Assembly (NCBI GenBank): GCA_963821345.1
Contig: CAWGDM010000001.1
Span: 310,001 to 374,000, forward strand
Direction of reading: 5' to 3'
DNA: 64,000 bases
Source: WHSW01 sp963821345
Lineage (GTDB): Bacteria; Actinomycetota; Thermoleophilia; Solirubrobacterales; 70-9
Shown here: positions 31,401 through 41,513 of the stretch, in pieces
Position numbering within the stretch: the first letter of the stretch is position 1
Layout: every line of letters starts with the position of its first letter
Program-made: the position numbers and the translations under genes
The notes under the pieces: model-generated
What the model saw: only the letters and a program-made list of their open reading frames with translations
Told to the model about the DNA's origin: nothing
The model's database searches: none

Positions 31401-32818
31401 CCGCCTACACGCAGCCGAGGATGGCGGCCCAGATCAAGGAGCACGAGCCGGTCTCCGAGATCTACGCCCAGCAGCTGATCGCCGAGGGCGTGGTCAGCGT
31501 CGACGACGTCGCCGCCGACGCCGGCGCACGGCTCGAGGCGCTCCAGAGCACGCTCAAGGAACTGCGCTCGAAGATGGAGGCCGGCGAGTACGAGGACCCG
31601 AGCTCGACCGCGCTCGGGACCGGCGAGCTCGACCGGACGAAGAGCCCCGAGGTCGAGACCGCGGTCTCGGAGAAGCGGCTGCGCAGCCTCAACGAGGAGC
31701 TGCTGCGGGTGCCCGACAGCTTCACGATCCACCGCAAGCTGCGAAAGCCGCTGCTCGGGCGGCTCGAGAAGCTCGACACGGGCGAGATCGAGTTCGGCCA
31801 CGCCGAGGCGCTGGCGTTCGCCTCGCTGCTGACCGAGGGTTCGCACATCCGGTTCACCGGGCAGGACACCGAGCGCGGCACCTTCTCGAACCGCCACCTG
31901 GCGCTCCACGACGAGAACACCGGCCTGCGCTACGTGCCGATCCAGAACCTTTCCGGGGCGCTGGCGCCGTTCGAGCTTCACAACAGCCCGCTCTCGGAGG
32001 CGGCCTGCCTGGGCTTCGAGTACGGCTACTCGGCCGCCTCGCCGGAGTCGCTGATCCTGTGGGAGGCGCAGTTCGGCGACTTCGCCAACTCGGCGCAGGT
32101 GATCATCGACAGCTTCATCGTCGCCGGGGAGTCGAAGTGGGGCCAGACCTCGCGGCTGACGCTGCTGCTGCCGCACGGCTACGAGGGCGCCGGCCCCGAG
32201 CACTCCAGCGCCCGGATCGAGCGCTTCATCCAGCTCGGCTCCGAGGGCAACATCCGGCTCGCGAACCCGACCACGGCGGCCCAGTACTTCCACCTGCTGC
32301 GCCGCCAGGCGCGAATCGCGAAGCCGCGGCCGCTGGTCGTGTTCACGCCGAAGGGGCTACTGCGGCTGAAGGCGGCGGCATCGACGCTCTCCGATCTGAC
32401 CGAGGGCGCGTTTCAGTTCGTGCTCGACGACCCGCGCACCGACGGCCGCCACGAGGAGGTCGAGCGCCTGGTGCTGTGCAGCGGCAAGCTCTTCTTCGAC
32501 ATCGACCAGCACGAGCGCCGCGAGTCGGCGACCTCGGTCGCCGTCGCCAGGGTCGAGCTGCTCTACCCGTTCGCCCGCAACGAGCTCGCGACCTTGCTCG
32601 CCTCCTACCCGAACGTGAAGAAGGTGGTCTGGGCGCAGGAGGAGCCGAAGAACATGGGCGCCTGGAGCGTGATGGCGCGACGCCTACCCGAGCTGCTCCC
32701 CGACGGCGTCGAGCACCAGTACGTGGGCCGCCCGCAGCGCTCCAGCCCGAGCGAGGGCTACCCGGTCGCCCACCGCCTCGAGCAGGAGCGCATCGTGCTC
32801 ACCGCGCTCGAGGGCTAG
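28469..32818 (+). CDS. kgd: fused 2-oxoglutarate dehydrogenase: two lipoyl domains + E2 succinyltransferase + E1
   Basis: A single 1449-residue chain. Two biotinyl/lipoyl domains carry lipoyl lysines Lys46 and Lys173, both in EVSTDK. A short E3/E1-binding domain follows (ASPVARRIAAEKGVDIGSL), then an E2 acyltransferase core with His510 in YDHRVIQGA, and from about residue 580 a full E1 with GMAHRGRLAVLAHNLG, YRRYGHNETDEP and FTGQDTERGTFSNRH. It converts 2-oxoglutarate to succinyl-CoA with a separate E3. Mycobacterial KGD and corynebacterial OdhA share the E2-E1 fusion but lack lipoyl domains, so their presence here is notable. The E2 motif has Gln where classical E2 has Asp, as in KGD. ATG at 28469. 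The gene is intact despite its length. Confidence 0.95.
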   Translation: MPDGVIDLQMPAMGESVTEGTILEWHVSEGEQVNEGDTVVEVSTDKIDAEVPAPASGVITKLLAAVDDTVEVGQVLAQIDPNGAAATGNGASADNLVTGGGESDQDLGDETVTSGSAQPGVLEKPLPSSGETVQLTMPEMGESVTEGTVLEWHVAEGDQVAEGDTVIEVSTDKVDAEVPAPVGGTVTRLLVAVDDTVQVGQALAELTTTNVPPASSASPAGAAGSAEGPAPGDSATTASPADGGNGRASPVARRIAAEKGVDIGSLSGSGPGGKVVKEDVLAAAGNGGAPAAAPVADGEVKPLRGPAAMLAQAMEESREVPTATSFRTLPVDTLDAKRKAINGALKERGMKVSFTHLVAWAIVEATKEWPVMGRSFELREGKPNVIEHSQVNLGIAVDVERKGGRSLMVPAIKGAEGLDFAAFHSSYEDLITKTRENKLTADDFKGTTISLTNPGGLGTVASVPRLMKGQGTIIATGSIAYPVEWAHAPAEKIKALGISKVMTMTSTYDHRVIQGAESGSFLRRIDELLQGEDGFYEGVAESLQIPVNLVTTAHPASASAPPLTAGGAPSPAAAVGAEPDREILQAVQAATSLLKAYRTHGHLAANVNPLGGEPKGDPALEPENLNLTPELMSQIPASILRIGVDGETLLDALPRMRDAYCSTIAYQIEHLASHQQRMWLREMIETGWHRSGLGADEKRSLLSRLIEVFQFERFLQKAYLGQKMFSIEGLDVTVPMLDEVATLARQNGAEEVVIGMAHRGRLAVLAHNLGRSVESILAEFEGAKALDRVKAITAMPHSGTGDVKYHHGAEGLFVTRDDEQVKVRLYPNPSHLEFVNPVVTGGARAGQTEHSGPKLHHNPHVAVPVLLHGDAAFPGQGVVSETLNLQSLAGYSTGGTIHLITDNQVGFTTDPQDDRSTPYAGDMAKGFNCPIIHVNADDIEACIGAVRLAMAYREQWGRDVVIDLIGYRRYGHNETDEPAYTQPRMAAQIKEHEPVSEIYAQQLIAEGVVSVDDVAADAGARLEALQSTLKELRSKMEAGEYEDPSSTALGTGELDRTKSPEVETAVSEKRLRSLNEELLRVPDSFTIHRKLRKPLLGRLEKLDTGEIEFGHAEALAFASLLTEGSHIRFTGQDTERGTFSNRHLALHDENTGLRYVPIQNLSGALAPFELHNSPLSEAACLGFEYGYSAASPESLILWEAQFGDFANSAQVIIDSFIVAGESKWGQTSRLTLLLPHGYEGAGPEHSSARIERFIQLGSEGNIRLANPTTAAQYFHLLRRQARIAKPRPLVVFTPKGLLRLKAAASTLSDLTEGAFQFVLDDPRTDGRHEEVERLVLCSGKLFFDIDQHERRESATSVAVARVELLYPFARNELATLLASYPNVKKVVWAQEEPKNMGAWSVMARRLPELLPDGVEHQYVGRPQRSSPSEGYPVAHRLEQERIVLTALEG

Positions 32819-32871
32819 GGAATTCCGACCAACAACGGGGCTGGGTAAGGGGCGAATTTCTCGCCCAGTGG

Positions 32872-32902
32872 CATCTAACCGGGCGTATGGCCCGGTTAGA
32901 TG
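32872..32902. repeat. perfect 12-bp inverted repeat with start codon in its loop
   Basis: CATCTAACCGGG and CCCGGTTAGATG are exact reverse complements separated by 7 nt. The ATG at 32887 of the AbiEi-like remnant lies in that loop. It follows the kgd stop by 53 bp, so it could also end kgd transcription, but no T-tract follows. See 4119-4157 for the comparable hairpin. Confidence 0.75.
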
Positions 32903-32985
32903 ACTCTCGACTCCGAATGCTGGCCGTCGGGCGCCGCCAGCACGGGGTGGTGAGCCTTGGGCAGCTGGTTGGACTTGCCCGATGC
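32887..32985 (+). pseudogene. N-terminal remnant of an AbiEi-type protein
   Basis: From ATG at 32887 the frame reads ARLDDSRLRMLAVGRRQHGV followed by VSLGQLVGLAR. This aligns with the N-terminal helix-turn of the AbiEi domain in the gene at 4108 (VGRLAERQWGVLSLPQLRDLG). After about 33 residues the similarity stops and the sequence runs into the convergent sugar dehydrogenase C-terminus, so the rest of the gene is gone. Third-position G/C bias is lower than in intact neighbours. It is best read as a decayed copy left at an insertion or deletion junction. Confidence 0.55.
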
Positions 32986-33012
32986 ACTCAGGTCGATCCA
33001 TTCGGCGCTCGG

Positions 33013-34435
33013 CTAGCAGCTGCGCAGCTTGTCCTTGCGGCCGCCGACGCAGCGGTCGTCGCCGTGGCCGCCGCGGAGGCGGTCCTTGCCGGAGCCGCCC
33101 TTGATCACGTCGTCGCCGTCGAGACCGCAGACGATGTCGTCGCCGCCCCCGGCCTTGATCCGGTTGTCGCGGCGATCGGCGACGATCACGTCGTCGCCCG
33201 GCGAGCCGTCGATCCGCGCGCCGGAGCCTGCAACCCTGGTCGCGGACTTGCCGCCGCAGGTCGGCGGCGGCGCGGGCGGGTTCGAGGGACTCGAGCAGGG
33301 GTCCGGCGCGCCGCCGACGAAGCGCGAGACCTCACCGGTCCCGAGCGAGGTGATGTAAAGGCGCCCGCAGGAGTCCTGGCCAAAGCTGGCCGGGCCGGAG
33401 ACCGACAGCCCCTCGGAGCGGTCGCCGGTCGCCAGCGGGAGTGCCGGGACCAGGGAGCGAATCTCGCCGCCGCAGTTGTCGCTGTACAGGTAGCGCCCGT
33501 AGAGATCGCCAAGGCTCTGGTCGCGGGCCACGTAGCCGCCGACGATCGCGCAGCGGCCGTTGCTGTGGGTCGGGTAATCGAAGATCGGATTGGTGAAGCC
33601 GGAGGCGCTGGCGCAGAGCGGATCCGTGGTCGCGAATGCGCTAAAGCCCTCGCGGCAGCTCCAGCCGAAGTTCAACCCGCGGCCCGCGTTCGGCTGCGGC
33701 ACGTAGTCCACCTCCTCGTGACTGCCCTGACCGACGTCGCCGATCAACAGGGCTCCGGTCGTGCGATCGAACGAGAACCTGAACGGATTGCGCAGTCCGA
33801 TCGCCCAGATCTCAGATCGCCCGCCCCCACCTGCAAACGGATTGCCCGGCGGTCCCGTTCCGGTCGCGGGATCGATCCGCAGCAGCTTGCCGAGCAACGA
33901 GGAGGTGTCCTGGGCGTTGTGGAGCTGATCGTTGCCGCCCCCACCGTCGCCCGTCGCCAGATAGAGATAGCCGTCGGGGCCGAACTGGAGCTGGCCGCCA
34001 TTGTGGTTTGCCTGGCCGGGGTGAGGGATTGTCAAGATCGGTCGCCGGGTCGCCGCCGAGGCGCTGTTGCCCGCCGCCGTGTACTCGTCGATCTGCACGG
34101 CGCCGGTTCCCGCCGCCGTGTAGTAGACGTAGAAATGGCCCGTGCTCGCGTAGTCCGGCGCCAGCGCCATCGACAGCAGTCCGCGTTCACCACCGGTTGC
34201 GACCTGCGTGTGGATGTCCAGGAACTGGCTCACGACCCCGTGGTCGGAGAGCTGGATCGTGCCGCCCTGCTGGACGACGAAGAGGCGATTGGGATCGGTC
34301 GGATCGGAGGTCACATACGTCGGGCTGGAGAACGTGCCGACCGGCTGCAGCGTCGCCGCGCCGCGCCGCGGCGGGCGCGACGGCAAGGAGCGCAAGCGAG
34401 GCGAGCAGCGACGACGCATGACTCACATTGTGCAT
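33013..34435 (-). CDS. secreted PQQ-dependent sugar (glucose/sorbosone) dehydrogenase with Ca-binding repeat tail (frameshift in leader)
   Basis: A beta-propeller of the GSDH family: TYVTSDPTDPNRLFVVQQGG, ERGLLSMALAPDY, ANHNGGQLQFGPDGYLYLATGDG, AIGLRNPFRFSFDR and LNFGWSCREG. It likely oxidises a sugar using PQQ outside the membrane. The last 80 residues hold glycine-aspartate repeats (GSPGDDVIVADRRDNRIKAG, GGSGKDRLRGGHGDDR) like RTX/hemolysin-type calcium-binding motifs, with several cysteines. A signal peptide (SHASSLLASLALLAVAPAAA) is read from ATG 34435. A G/C-run error near 34360 separates it from the mature frame, which begins ATLQPVGTFSSP. Confidence 0.85.
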
Positions 34436-34473
34436 CGTCGCCTCGGCGGCGGCGGCTTTACGCCGCTGGACGC

Positions 34474-34689
34474 TCAGCCGCCGGCGAGCGCCGCGCGGCG
34501 GATCACCGCCGCGACGTAGGCCTCGCCGCAGTCCGGGCAGGCCGACATCCGCGTCCATGAGCTGTGCTCGACGCCGCAGGAGCGGCAGTGGTACTGGCGC
34601 TCGAGGCCGACGAGGCGGCGGGCCTCGCGGGCCACGGCGGCCGGGTCGCGGAGGGAGCGTCCGTTGGCTGATCCGGTGGTCTCGATCAT
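34474..34689 (-). CDS. small zinc-ribbon protein (71 aa)
   Basis: A 71-residue protein. After a basic helix (DPAAVAREARRLVGLERQYH) come CRSCGVEHSSWTRMSACPDC, two CxxC pairs 15 residues apart that would bind one zinc. The C-terminal tail is AYVAAVIRRAALAGG. Function is unknown; small ribbon proteins of this size often act as nucleic-acid or protein adaptors. ATG at 34689 is used although an in-phase frame extends further upstream. It is divergent from the DUF3817 gene by 81 bp. Confidence 0.7.
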   Translation of the reverse strand: MIETTGSANGRSLRDPAAVAREARRLVGLERQYHCRSCGVEHSSWTRMSACPDCGEAYVAAVIRRAALAGG

Positions 34690-34770
34690 CGGCAAATGTT
34701 CGCGCCCGGCAGCCGCGGCTCCCATGGACCGGGGTCCAATCCTCGCCAGCGGCGCTTGTACGCTCGGGCG

Positions 34771-35130
34771 ATGAGCGATGTCCTGCGCACGCCCGTGCCC
34801 GGCCGCATGTTCGCCTGGGTGAAGATTGCCTCCTGGTTCGAGCTGGCGCTGTTCACCGCCCTGGTCGTCGTCTGGCTCGCTCCCGGGCTCGAGGGCCCGA
34901 CCTCGATCCTGGGCCTCGCCCACGGGCTCGGGTTCGTCGCCCTCGCGTTGCTGATCTGGGCCGCGGTGCTGCGCCACGAGGCCCCGTACACGCTGCTCGC
35001 CGCAACCCTGACGCCGGTCGGCCCGCTCGGCAGCGTGATCGCGATCCACCACATCGAGCGTAAGGAGACGGGGCGGGACCGCGAAGGGGGTCACGCGGCC
35101 CGCCCCATGTCGAAGTCCCCCTTGACCTAG
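34771..35130 (+). CDS. DUF3817-family integral membrane protein
   Basis: A 119-residue protein with three hydrophobic helices: FAWVKIASWFELALFTALVV, ILGLAHGLGFVALALLIWAA and YTLLAATLTPVGPLGSVIA. The pattern fits DUF3817, a small actinobacterial membrane family of unknown function. The C-terminus is charged and cytoplasmic-looking (HIERKETGRDREGG). ATG at 34771. Confidence 0.8.
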   Translation: MSDVLRTPVPGRMFAWVKIASWFELALFTALVVVWLAPGLEGPTSILGLAHGLGFVALALLIWAAVLRHEAPYTLLAATLTPVGPLGSVIAIHHIERKETGRDREGGHAARPMSKSPLT

Positions 35131-35433
35131 CCCCTTACGTGGGATTCCCTACCCGGGCCGGCGGCACCGAAACGGTCCCAGGTGACGTAGGTCACGAGGG
35201 GCAGGGCGAAAAGGCGGGGCGGGGCCGCGGGAGGCAGGGGGTCCACACGGCCCTCGCCACCGCCAGCGCGTCGGTAGCCAGGGAGGGATGCCGACGCGAT
35301 CGCCCCCGGAGGCGGGACTGGCCGGGGACGAGTATGTAAATCTCCCTTCCCGCCGAGGTGACCCATCATCCCTCATCCCGGCACCGGAAGTCAACCCGCC
35401 GAAGGCCTGATTCCCAGGCCTTTGGCCGGGGTC
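35131..35433. other. 303-bp non-coding gap between convergent genes
   Basis: The stretch is purine-rich on the plus strand (runs such as GGGCGAAAAGGCGGGGCGGGG). Short open frames on both strands have no protein-like character. Apart from the hairpin at 35402-35422 I see no RNA motif, repeat or promoter that I can support. Confidence 0.45.
35402..35422 (-). terminator. hairpin just after aconitase, candidate terminator
   Basis: AAGGCCT and AGGCCTT (7 bp, perfect) flank a 7-nt loop, 11 nt beyond the aconitase stop on the minus strand. There is no T-tract, so termination strength is uncertain. Confidence 0.45.
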
Positions 35434-38244
<2,811 letters not shown>

Positions 38245-38318
38245 GACTCCAATGTATTACGCGCTCAGAACAGCCGGCTCAACGGCGCCGGAACTTCGCT
38301 TCGCCCTTCGGGCTCCGC

Positions 38319-39118
38319 TCAGCGTTTGTCGGTCTGCCCGGCGGCGACCTCGTGCGCGATCTTGGTCGCGGTCGAGCCCGAGATCCGGCCCGCGAGCTCG
38401 GGCGCAGCCGCGGCGAGCGACGAGAGCGCCTTGGCGCGCAGCGGTGCGACAACCACCTGGGAGGCGTCGCGCTCGATCGCGCGCACCACCCCGGCACCGA
38501 CCTGCGCGGGCGTCGCGCTGCCCATCAGAGCCGGGGTCTTGGCGTTCGAGTCGGCGAACATGCCGGCATCGCGGATGAACCCCGGCAGCACCAGCGAGAC
38601 GCCGATGCCGGACGCCGCGCATGTCCTCGCGCAGCGCGAGCGCGAAGCCGCGCAGCCCGAACTTGGTCGCGCAGTACAGCGAGGCGCGCGCGCTCGCCGC
38701 CTTGCCGGCGAGCGAGGCGACGAAGACCAGGTGGCCGGAGTCGCGCTCCGCCCACGCCTCGACCAGCGCGCGGGCCATGCGCACGGGCGCCTCGAGGTTG
38801 ACCCGCAGGGCACGCCCGATCTCGTCCTGGGAGTAGTCGGCCAGATGGCCGGACGCGGGCAGCGCCGCGTTGGCGACCAGGACGTCGATCTCGCCGGCCG
38901 CCTCGAGCAGACGCAACGCCTCGCCGTCCTCGGCAAGGTCGCTGACCTCGACGCGGTGGCCTTCGCCCGGCAGCGAGGCGGCGAGCTGCTCGAGCTCGGG
39001 CGCCCTTGCGGGAACTGAGGATCACCGCGGCGCCGCGCTCGGCCAGCGCCGCGGCCGTCGCGCGCCCGAGCCCGCCGGTGGCACCGGTGAGCAGGACCGT
39101 CTTGCCGCGAAGCTCCAT
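38319..39118 (-). CDS. short-chain dehydrogenase/reductase (two frameshifts)
   Basis: A classical SDR of about 265 residues. The cofactor motif is LLTGATGGLGRATAAALAER, followed after a correction near 39003 by DVLVANAALPASG. SLYCATKFGLRGFALALRED then holds the catalytic YxxxK, and after a correction near 38622 comes ASGIGVSLVLPGFIRDAGMF. The NAG tripeptide reads NAA, a tolerated variant. Preference for NADPH cannot be judged. ATG at 39118 is preferred over GTG at 39121. The gene is divergent from the GST-domain gene by 32 bp. Confidence 0.82.
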
Positions 39119-39150
39119 CACGGCAACCTAACCAATAGGCTCGCCCAACG

Positions 39151-39438
39151 ATGAAGCTCTACGTCTGCTGGGGAACATTCCAGACGCCGCGCCCGGGCGG
39201 GCACCCCTGCGCGAACGCCTACAACGCACTCAAGGACGCCGGCTACGACCCCGAGGTGCAGAAGGTGCACGGGCTCGGTGTCGGCCCGAGCTTGTTTCAG
39301 CACAAGACCGCCGGCCGCAAGGAGGTCGAGGAGCTGACCGGCTCGCCGACCGTCCCGGCCCTGGTCACCGACTCCGGCGAGGTGATCGCCGACTCGAAGG
39401 CGATCGTCGCCTGGGCCGAGGCGAACCCGGCCGCCTAA
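39151..39438 (+). CDS. glutaredoxin/GST N-terminal domain protein
   Basis: A 95-residue thioredoxin-fold protein beginning MKLYVCWGTFQTPRPGGHPC. The fold's cis-proline and glutathione-side motif appear in SPTVPALVTDSGEVIADSKA, followed by IVAWAE. Only the N-terminal domain of a glutathione S-transferase is present, as in small actinobacterial proteins. Cys6 and Cys20 are candidates for redox chemistry. Actinobacteria of this type usually lack glutathione, so mycothiol or another thiol may be the partner. The frame is intact. Confidence 0.78.
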   Translation: MKLYVCWGTFQTPRPGGHPCANAYNALKDAGYDPEVQKVHGLGVGPSLFQHKTAGRKEVEELTGSPTVPALVTDSGEVIADSKAIVAWAEANPAA

Positions 39439-39526
39439 AGTCGGCGCGGATCACCGCCGATAGGCCTTTCAAGCGCCTTTCCAGGCACGAGTATGTGCAA
39501 ATCCACACGAAATCATGAGCAGGTCT

Positions 39527-39555
39527 TTGCACTTCGACGTCGAAGCGTGTAGCCT
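39527..39555 (+). promoter_or_regulatory. sigma-70-type promoter with 12-bp palindrome in the spacer
   Basis: TTGCAC (39527-39532) and TAGCCT (39550-39555) are 17 nt apart. The spacer holds the perfect palindrome TTCGACGTCGAA (39533-39544), a likely operator. Transcription would start just before the riboswitch at 39561. Confidence 0.55.
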
Positions 39556-39560
39556 GCCGC

Positions 39561-39712
39561 GAACCGATAACCGGTAAAGCCGAGTTCTGGTCACCACTCA
39601 CATCCCTGGGGACCGGAAGCGGGGGAACCAACTGTTTTGGGGCTAACCAGTCGCCGAGCGACTGGGGCGCAGGCTCTTTCAGCGCCAGCCCGTCAGCTAA
39701 CCCCGTAGGCCG
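39561..39712 (+). promoter_or_regulatory. cyclic-di-AMP (ydaO-yuaA) riboswitch
   Basis: The leader holds the conserved blocks of the ydaO class: AACCGGTAAAGCCGAG with TTCTGGTCACC, then AAGCGGGGGAACCAA, a GGGGCTAACC segment, and the signature CCGTCAGCTAACCCCGTAGG at about 39690-39709. In actinobacteria this class sits before cell-wall hydrolase genes and usually lowers expression when c-di-AMP is high. A ribosome-binding site (AAAGGGG, 39716-39722) follows, 8 nt before the TTG start of the NlpC/P60 gene. Confidence 0.88.
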
Positions 39713-39730
39713 ACGAAAGGGGACCGTACG

Positions 39731-40321
39731 TTGACCTACAGAAACCAAGCTCGAAGTAAGCGGAGATGGACCGCGGCTCTCGGCCTCGTCACGGCGACGG
39801 CCCTGATCGCCCTCCCCTCCACCGCGCTCGCCGCCAAGGGCAGTGGCGGCGTCGGCATGGGCGGCAGCGGAACGACGCCGCCGACCGACGGCCAGACGAC
39901 CCCGGGCCAGAACGCGAAGCTCAAGAACGGGTACGCGATCCCGCCGGCCTCCGCGCCGCGCAAGGTCGTGCGCGCGATCGAGGCCGCGAACGAGATCGTC
40001 AAGGGCAAGCCGTACTGCATGGGCGGCGGCCACGCCCGCCGCATCGACCGCTGCTACGACTGCTCCGGGTCGGTCAGCTACGCGCTCACCGGCGCCGGCC
40101 TTCTCGACTACGCGATGCCGTCGGGCTCGTTCATGGGCCGCGCCTGGGGCAAGGGCGGCGTCGGCGAGTGGATCACCACCTACGCCAACGAGGGCCACAT
40201 CTACGCGGTGATCGCGGGCCTGCGCCTCGACACCTCGATGACCGTCGGCGATGGCCCAGGGTGGAGCACCGAGATGCGCTCCAGCGCCGGCTTCGTCGCT
40301 CGCCATCCGGCGGGCCTTTAG
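39731..40321 (+). CDS. secreted NlpC/P60-type peptidoglycan hydrolase
   Basis: A 196-residue exported protein. The signal peptide is basic then hydrophobic (ALGLVTATALIALPSTALAA, ending near residue 35). After a Gly/Thr-rich linker the catalytic domain has KPYCMGGGHARR, Cys111 in YDCSGSVSYAL and His156 in NEGHIYAVI, the NlpC/P60 dyad. It should cleave cell-wall peptides during growth or resuscitation. The start is TTG at 39731 under riboswitch control, and a strong terminator follows. The frame is intact. Confidence 0.88.
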   Translation: MTYRNQARSKRRWTAALGLVTATALIALPSTALAAKGSGGVGMGGSGTTPPTDGQTTPGQNAKLKNGYAIPPASAPRKVVRAIEAANEIVKGKPYCMGGGHARRIDRCYDCSGSVSYALTGAGLLDYAMPSGSFMGRAWGKGGVGEWITTYANEGHIYAVIAGLRLDTSMTVGDGPGWSTEMRSSAGFVARHPAGL

Positions 40322-40352
40322 CGGATACCAGCACTTCTAATAGGACCTGAGA

Positions 40353-40381
40353 ACAAGGCCCGCCACAATGGCGGGCCTTGT
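40353..40381 (+). terminator. strong stem-loop terminator of the NlpC/P60 gene
   Basis: ACAAGGCCCGCCA and TGGCGGGCCTTGT form a perfect 13-bp stem with a 3-nt loop, 31 nt after the stop codon. TTGTCATT follows but is not a real T-tract. The ATG of the next gene (40368) lies at the loop. Confidence 0.85.
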
Positions 40382-41080
40382 CATTGCAGGGGACCGACAG
40401 ACAGCTTTCGCGCGCGGCGTCCGCGCCGGCATCCCGTACGCGGTCGCCGGGCTTGCTGCTGTCGATCTCGTTCGGGCGTCCTCGCCCAGCCGCTGATGGG
40501 CAACGTGGCGCCGATCGTGATGTCGGCGCTGCTCTTCGCCGGCTCCGCCCAGTTCGCCGCCACCGCGGTGCTCGCCGCGCGGCGGCGGGCGTCGCCGCGG
40601 CGATCGCCGCCGGGCATCCTGCTCAACCTCCGCTACGTGCCGATGGGGATCGCGCTCGCCCCCTCGCTGCGCGGCGGACCCCTGCGGCGGGCCGCGATCG
40701 GTCAGGCGATGATCGACTTCTCGTGGGCGGCGGCGAGCCGCGGGCGGCGGCCGCTTCGACCCCGCGTTCATGCTCGGCGCCACCGCGCCCGCCTACCCGT
40801 GCTGGGTCGGTCGGGCACGGCGATCGGCGTCTTCGCCGGCGACCTGATCGGCGATCCCGGGGCGCTCGGGCTCGACGCGATCTTCCCGGCCTTCTTCCTC
40901 TGCCTGCTGGTCGAGGGCGAGCTGCGCCCGGGCCTGCCGACCGTGGTCGCCGCGCTCGGCAGCCTGATCGCCCTGGTGCTGATCCCGTTCACCCCGGCCG
41001 GGCGTGCCGGTGATCGCCGCCTCGGCGACCGCGCTGCTCGGGCTGCGCGGCGCCCCGGCGCCGCGGGAGGCGCCGCATGA
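40368..41080 (+). CDS. azlC: AzlC-family branched-chain amino acid exporter, large subunit (several frameshifts)
   Basis: A membrane protein of about 235 residues exporting branched-chain amino acids with AzlD. Recognisable pieces are FARGVRAGIPYAVAG, LLLSISFG, LAQPLMGNVAPIVMSALLFA with GSAQFAATAVLAA, LRYVPMGIALAPSLRGGPLR, AAIGQAMIDFSWA, GTAIGVFAGDLIGDPGALGL and FFLCLLVEGELRPGLP. Single-base breaks fall near 40449, 40479, 40600, 40745 and 40812, with motifs preserved. ATG at 40368 is in phase but lies inside the upstream terminator hairpin, so the true start may be a little further on. The stop overlaps the azlD start (ATGA). Confidence 0.8.
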
Positions 41081-41401
41081 CGACGTCTGGATCGACGATC
41101 ATCGTCCTGGCGGTCGCGACCGCGGCGATCCGCGCCTCGGGGCCGGTGCTGCTCGGCGGCCGCGAGCTGCCCGGCCCGCGCCCAGGGGGTGATCGCGCTC
41201 GTCGCCCCGGCGCTGCTCGCGGCGCTGATCGTGGTCGAGACGGTCGGCGCCCCGGAGGGCGGCTCGCTCGAGATCGACGCGCGGGTGCTCGGCGTCGGCG
41301 CCGCGGCGCTGGCCCTGCGCGGCGGCTGGTCGACGCTCCCGGTGGTCGGCGCTCGCGGCGCTCGTCGACCGCGCTCGCCCGCCTCGTCTGCGTCGCGCTG
41401 A
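41077..41401 (+). CDS. azlD: AzlD-family branched-chain amino acid exporter, small subunit (frameshifts)
   Basis: A hydrophobic protein of about 105 residues. The pieces IIVLAVATAAIRASGPVLLG, GVIALVAPALLAALIVVETV and DARVLGVGAAALALRGGW form the three to four helices of AzlD. Breaks lie near 41183 and 41353, so the exact C-terminus is uncertain. ATG at 41077 overlaps the azlC stop. Confidence 0.75.
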
Positions 41402-41513
41402 TTCACCGATCCGGCCTACGGTCGAGGCCGATCTTTGTCCTCGGGGGGAGTGGCATGGCTTCTACGGTTCGGATAGCGTCAGCACGGTTGGAACCGGCCA
41501 GCGTTTGTACGCA

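Noticed and set aside
30502..34560. A 1352-codon plus-strand frame across kgd and the sugar dehydrogenase.
   Set aside because: It lies out of frame in kgd and antisense to the dehydrogenase, with very biased Arg/Pro composition. Only the short AbiEi-like stretch at 32887 is kept, and that is in its own right.
35127..35369. An 80-codon minus-strand frame in the 303-bp gap.
   Set aside because: Pro/Gly/Arg-rich with no domain and no ribosome-binding site; consistent with random open frame in G+C-rich DNA.
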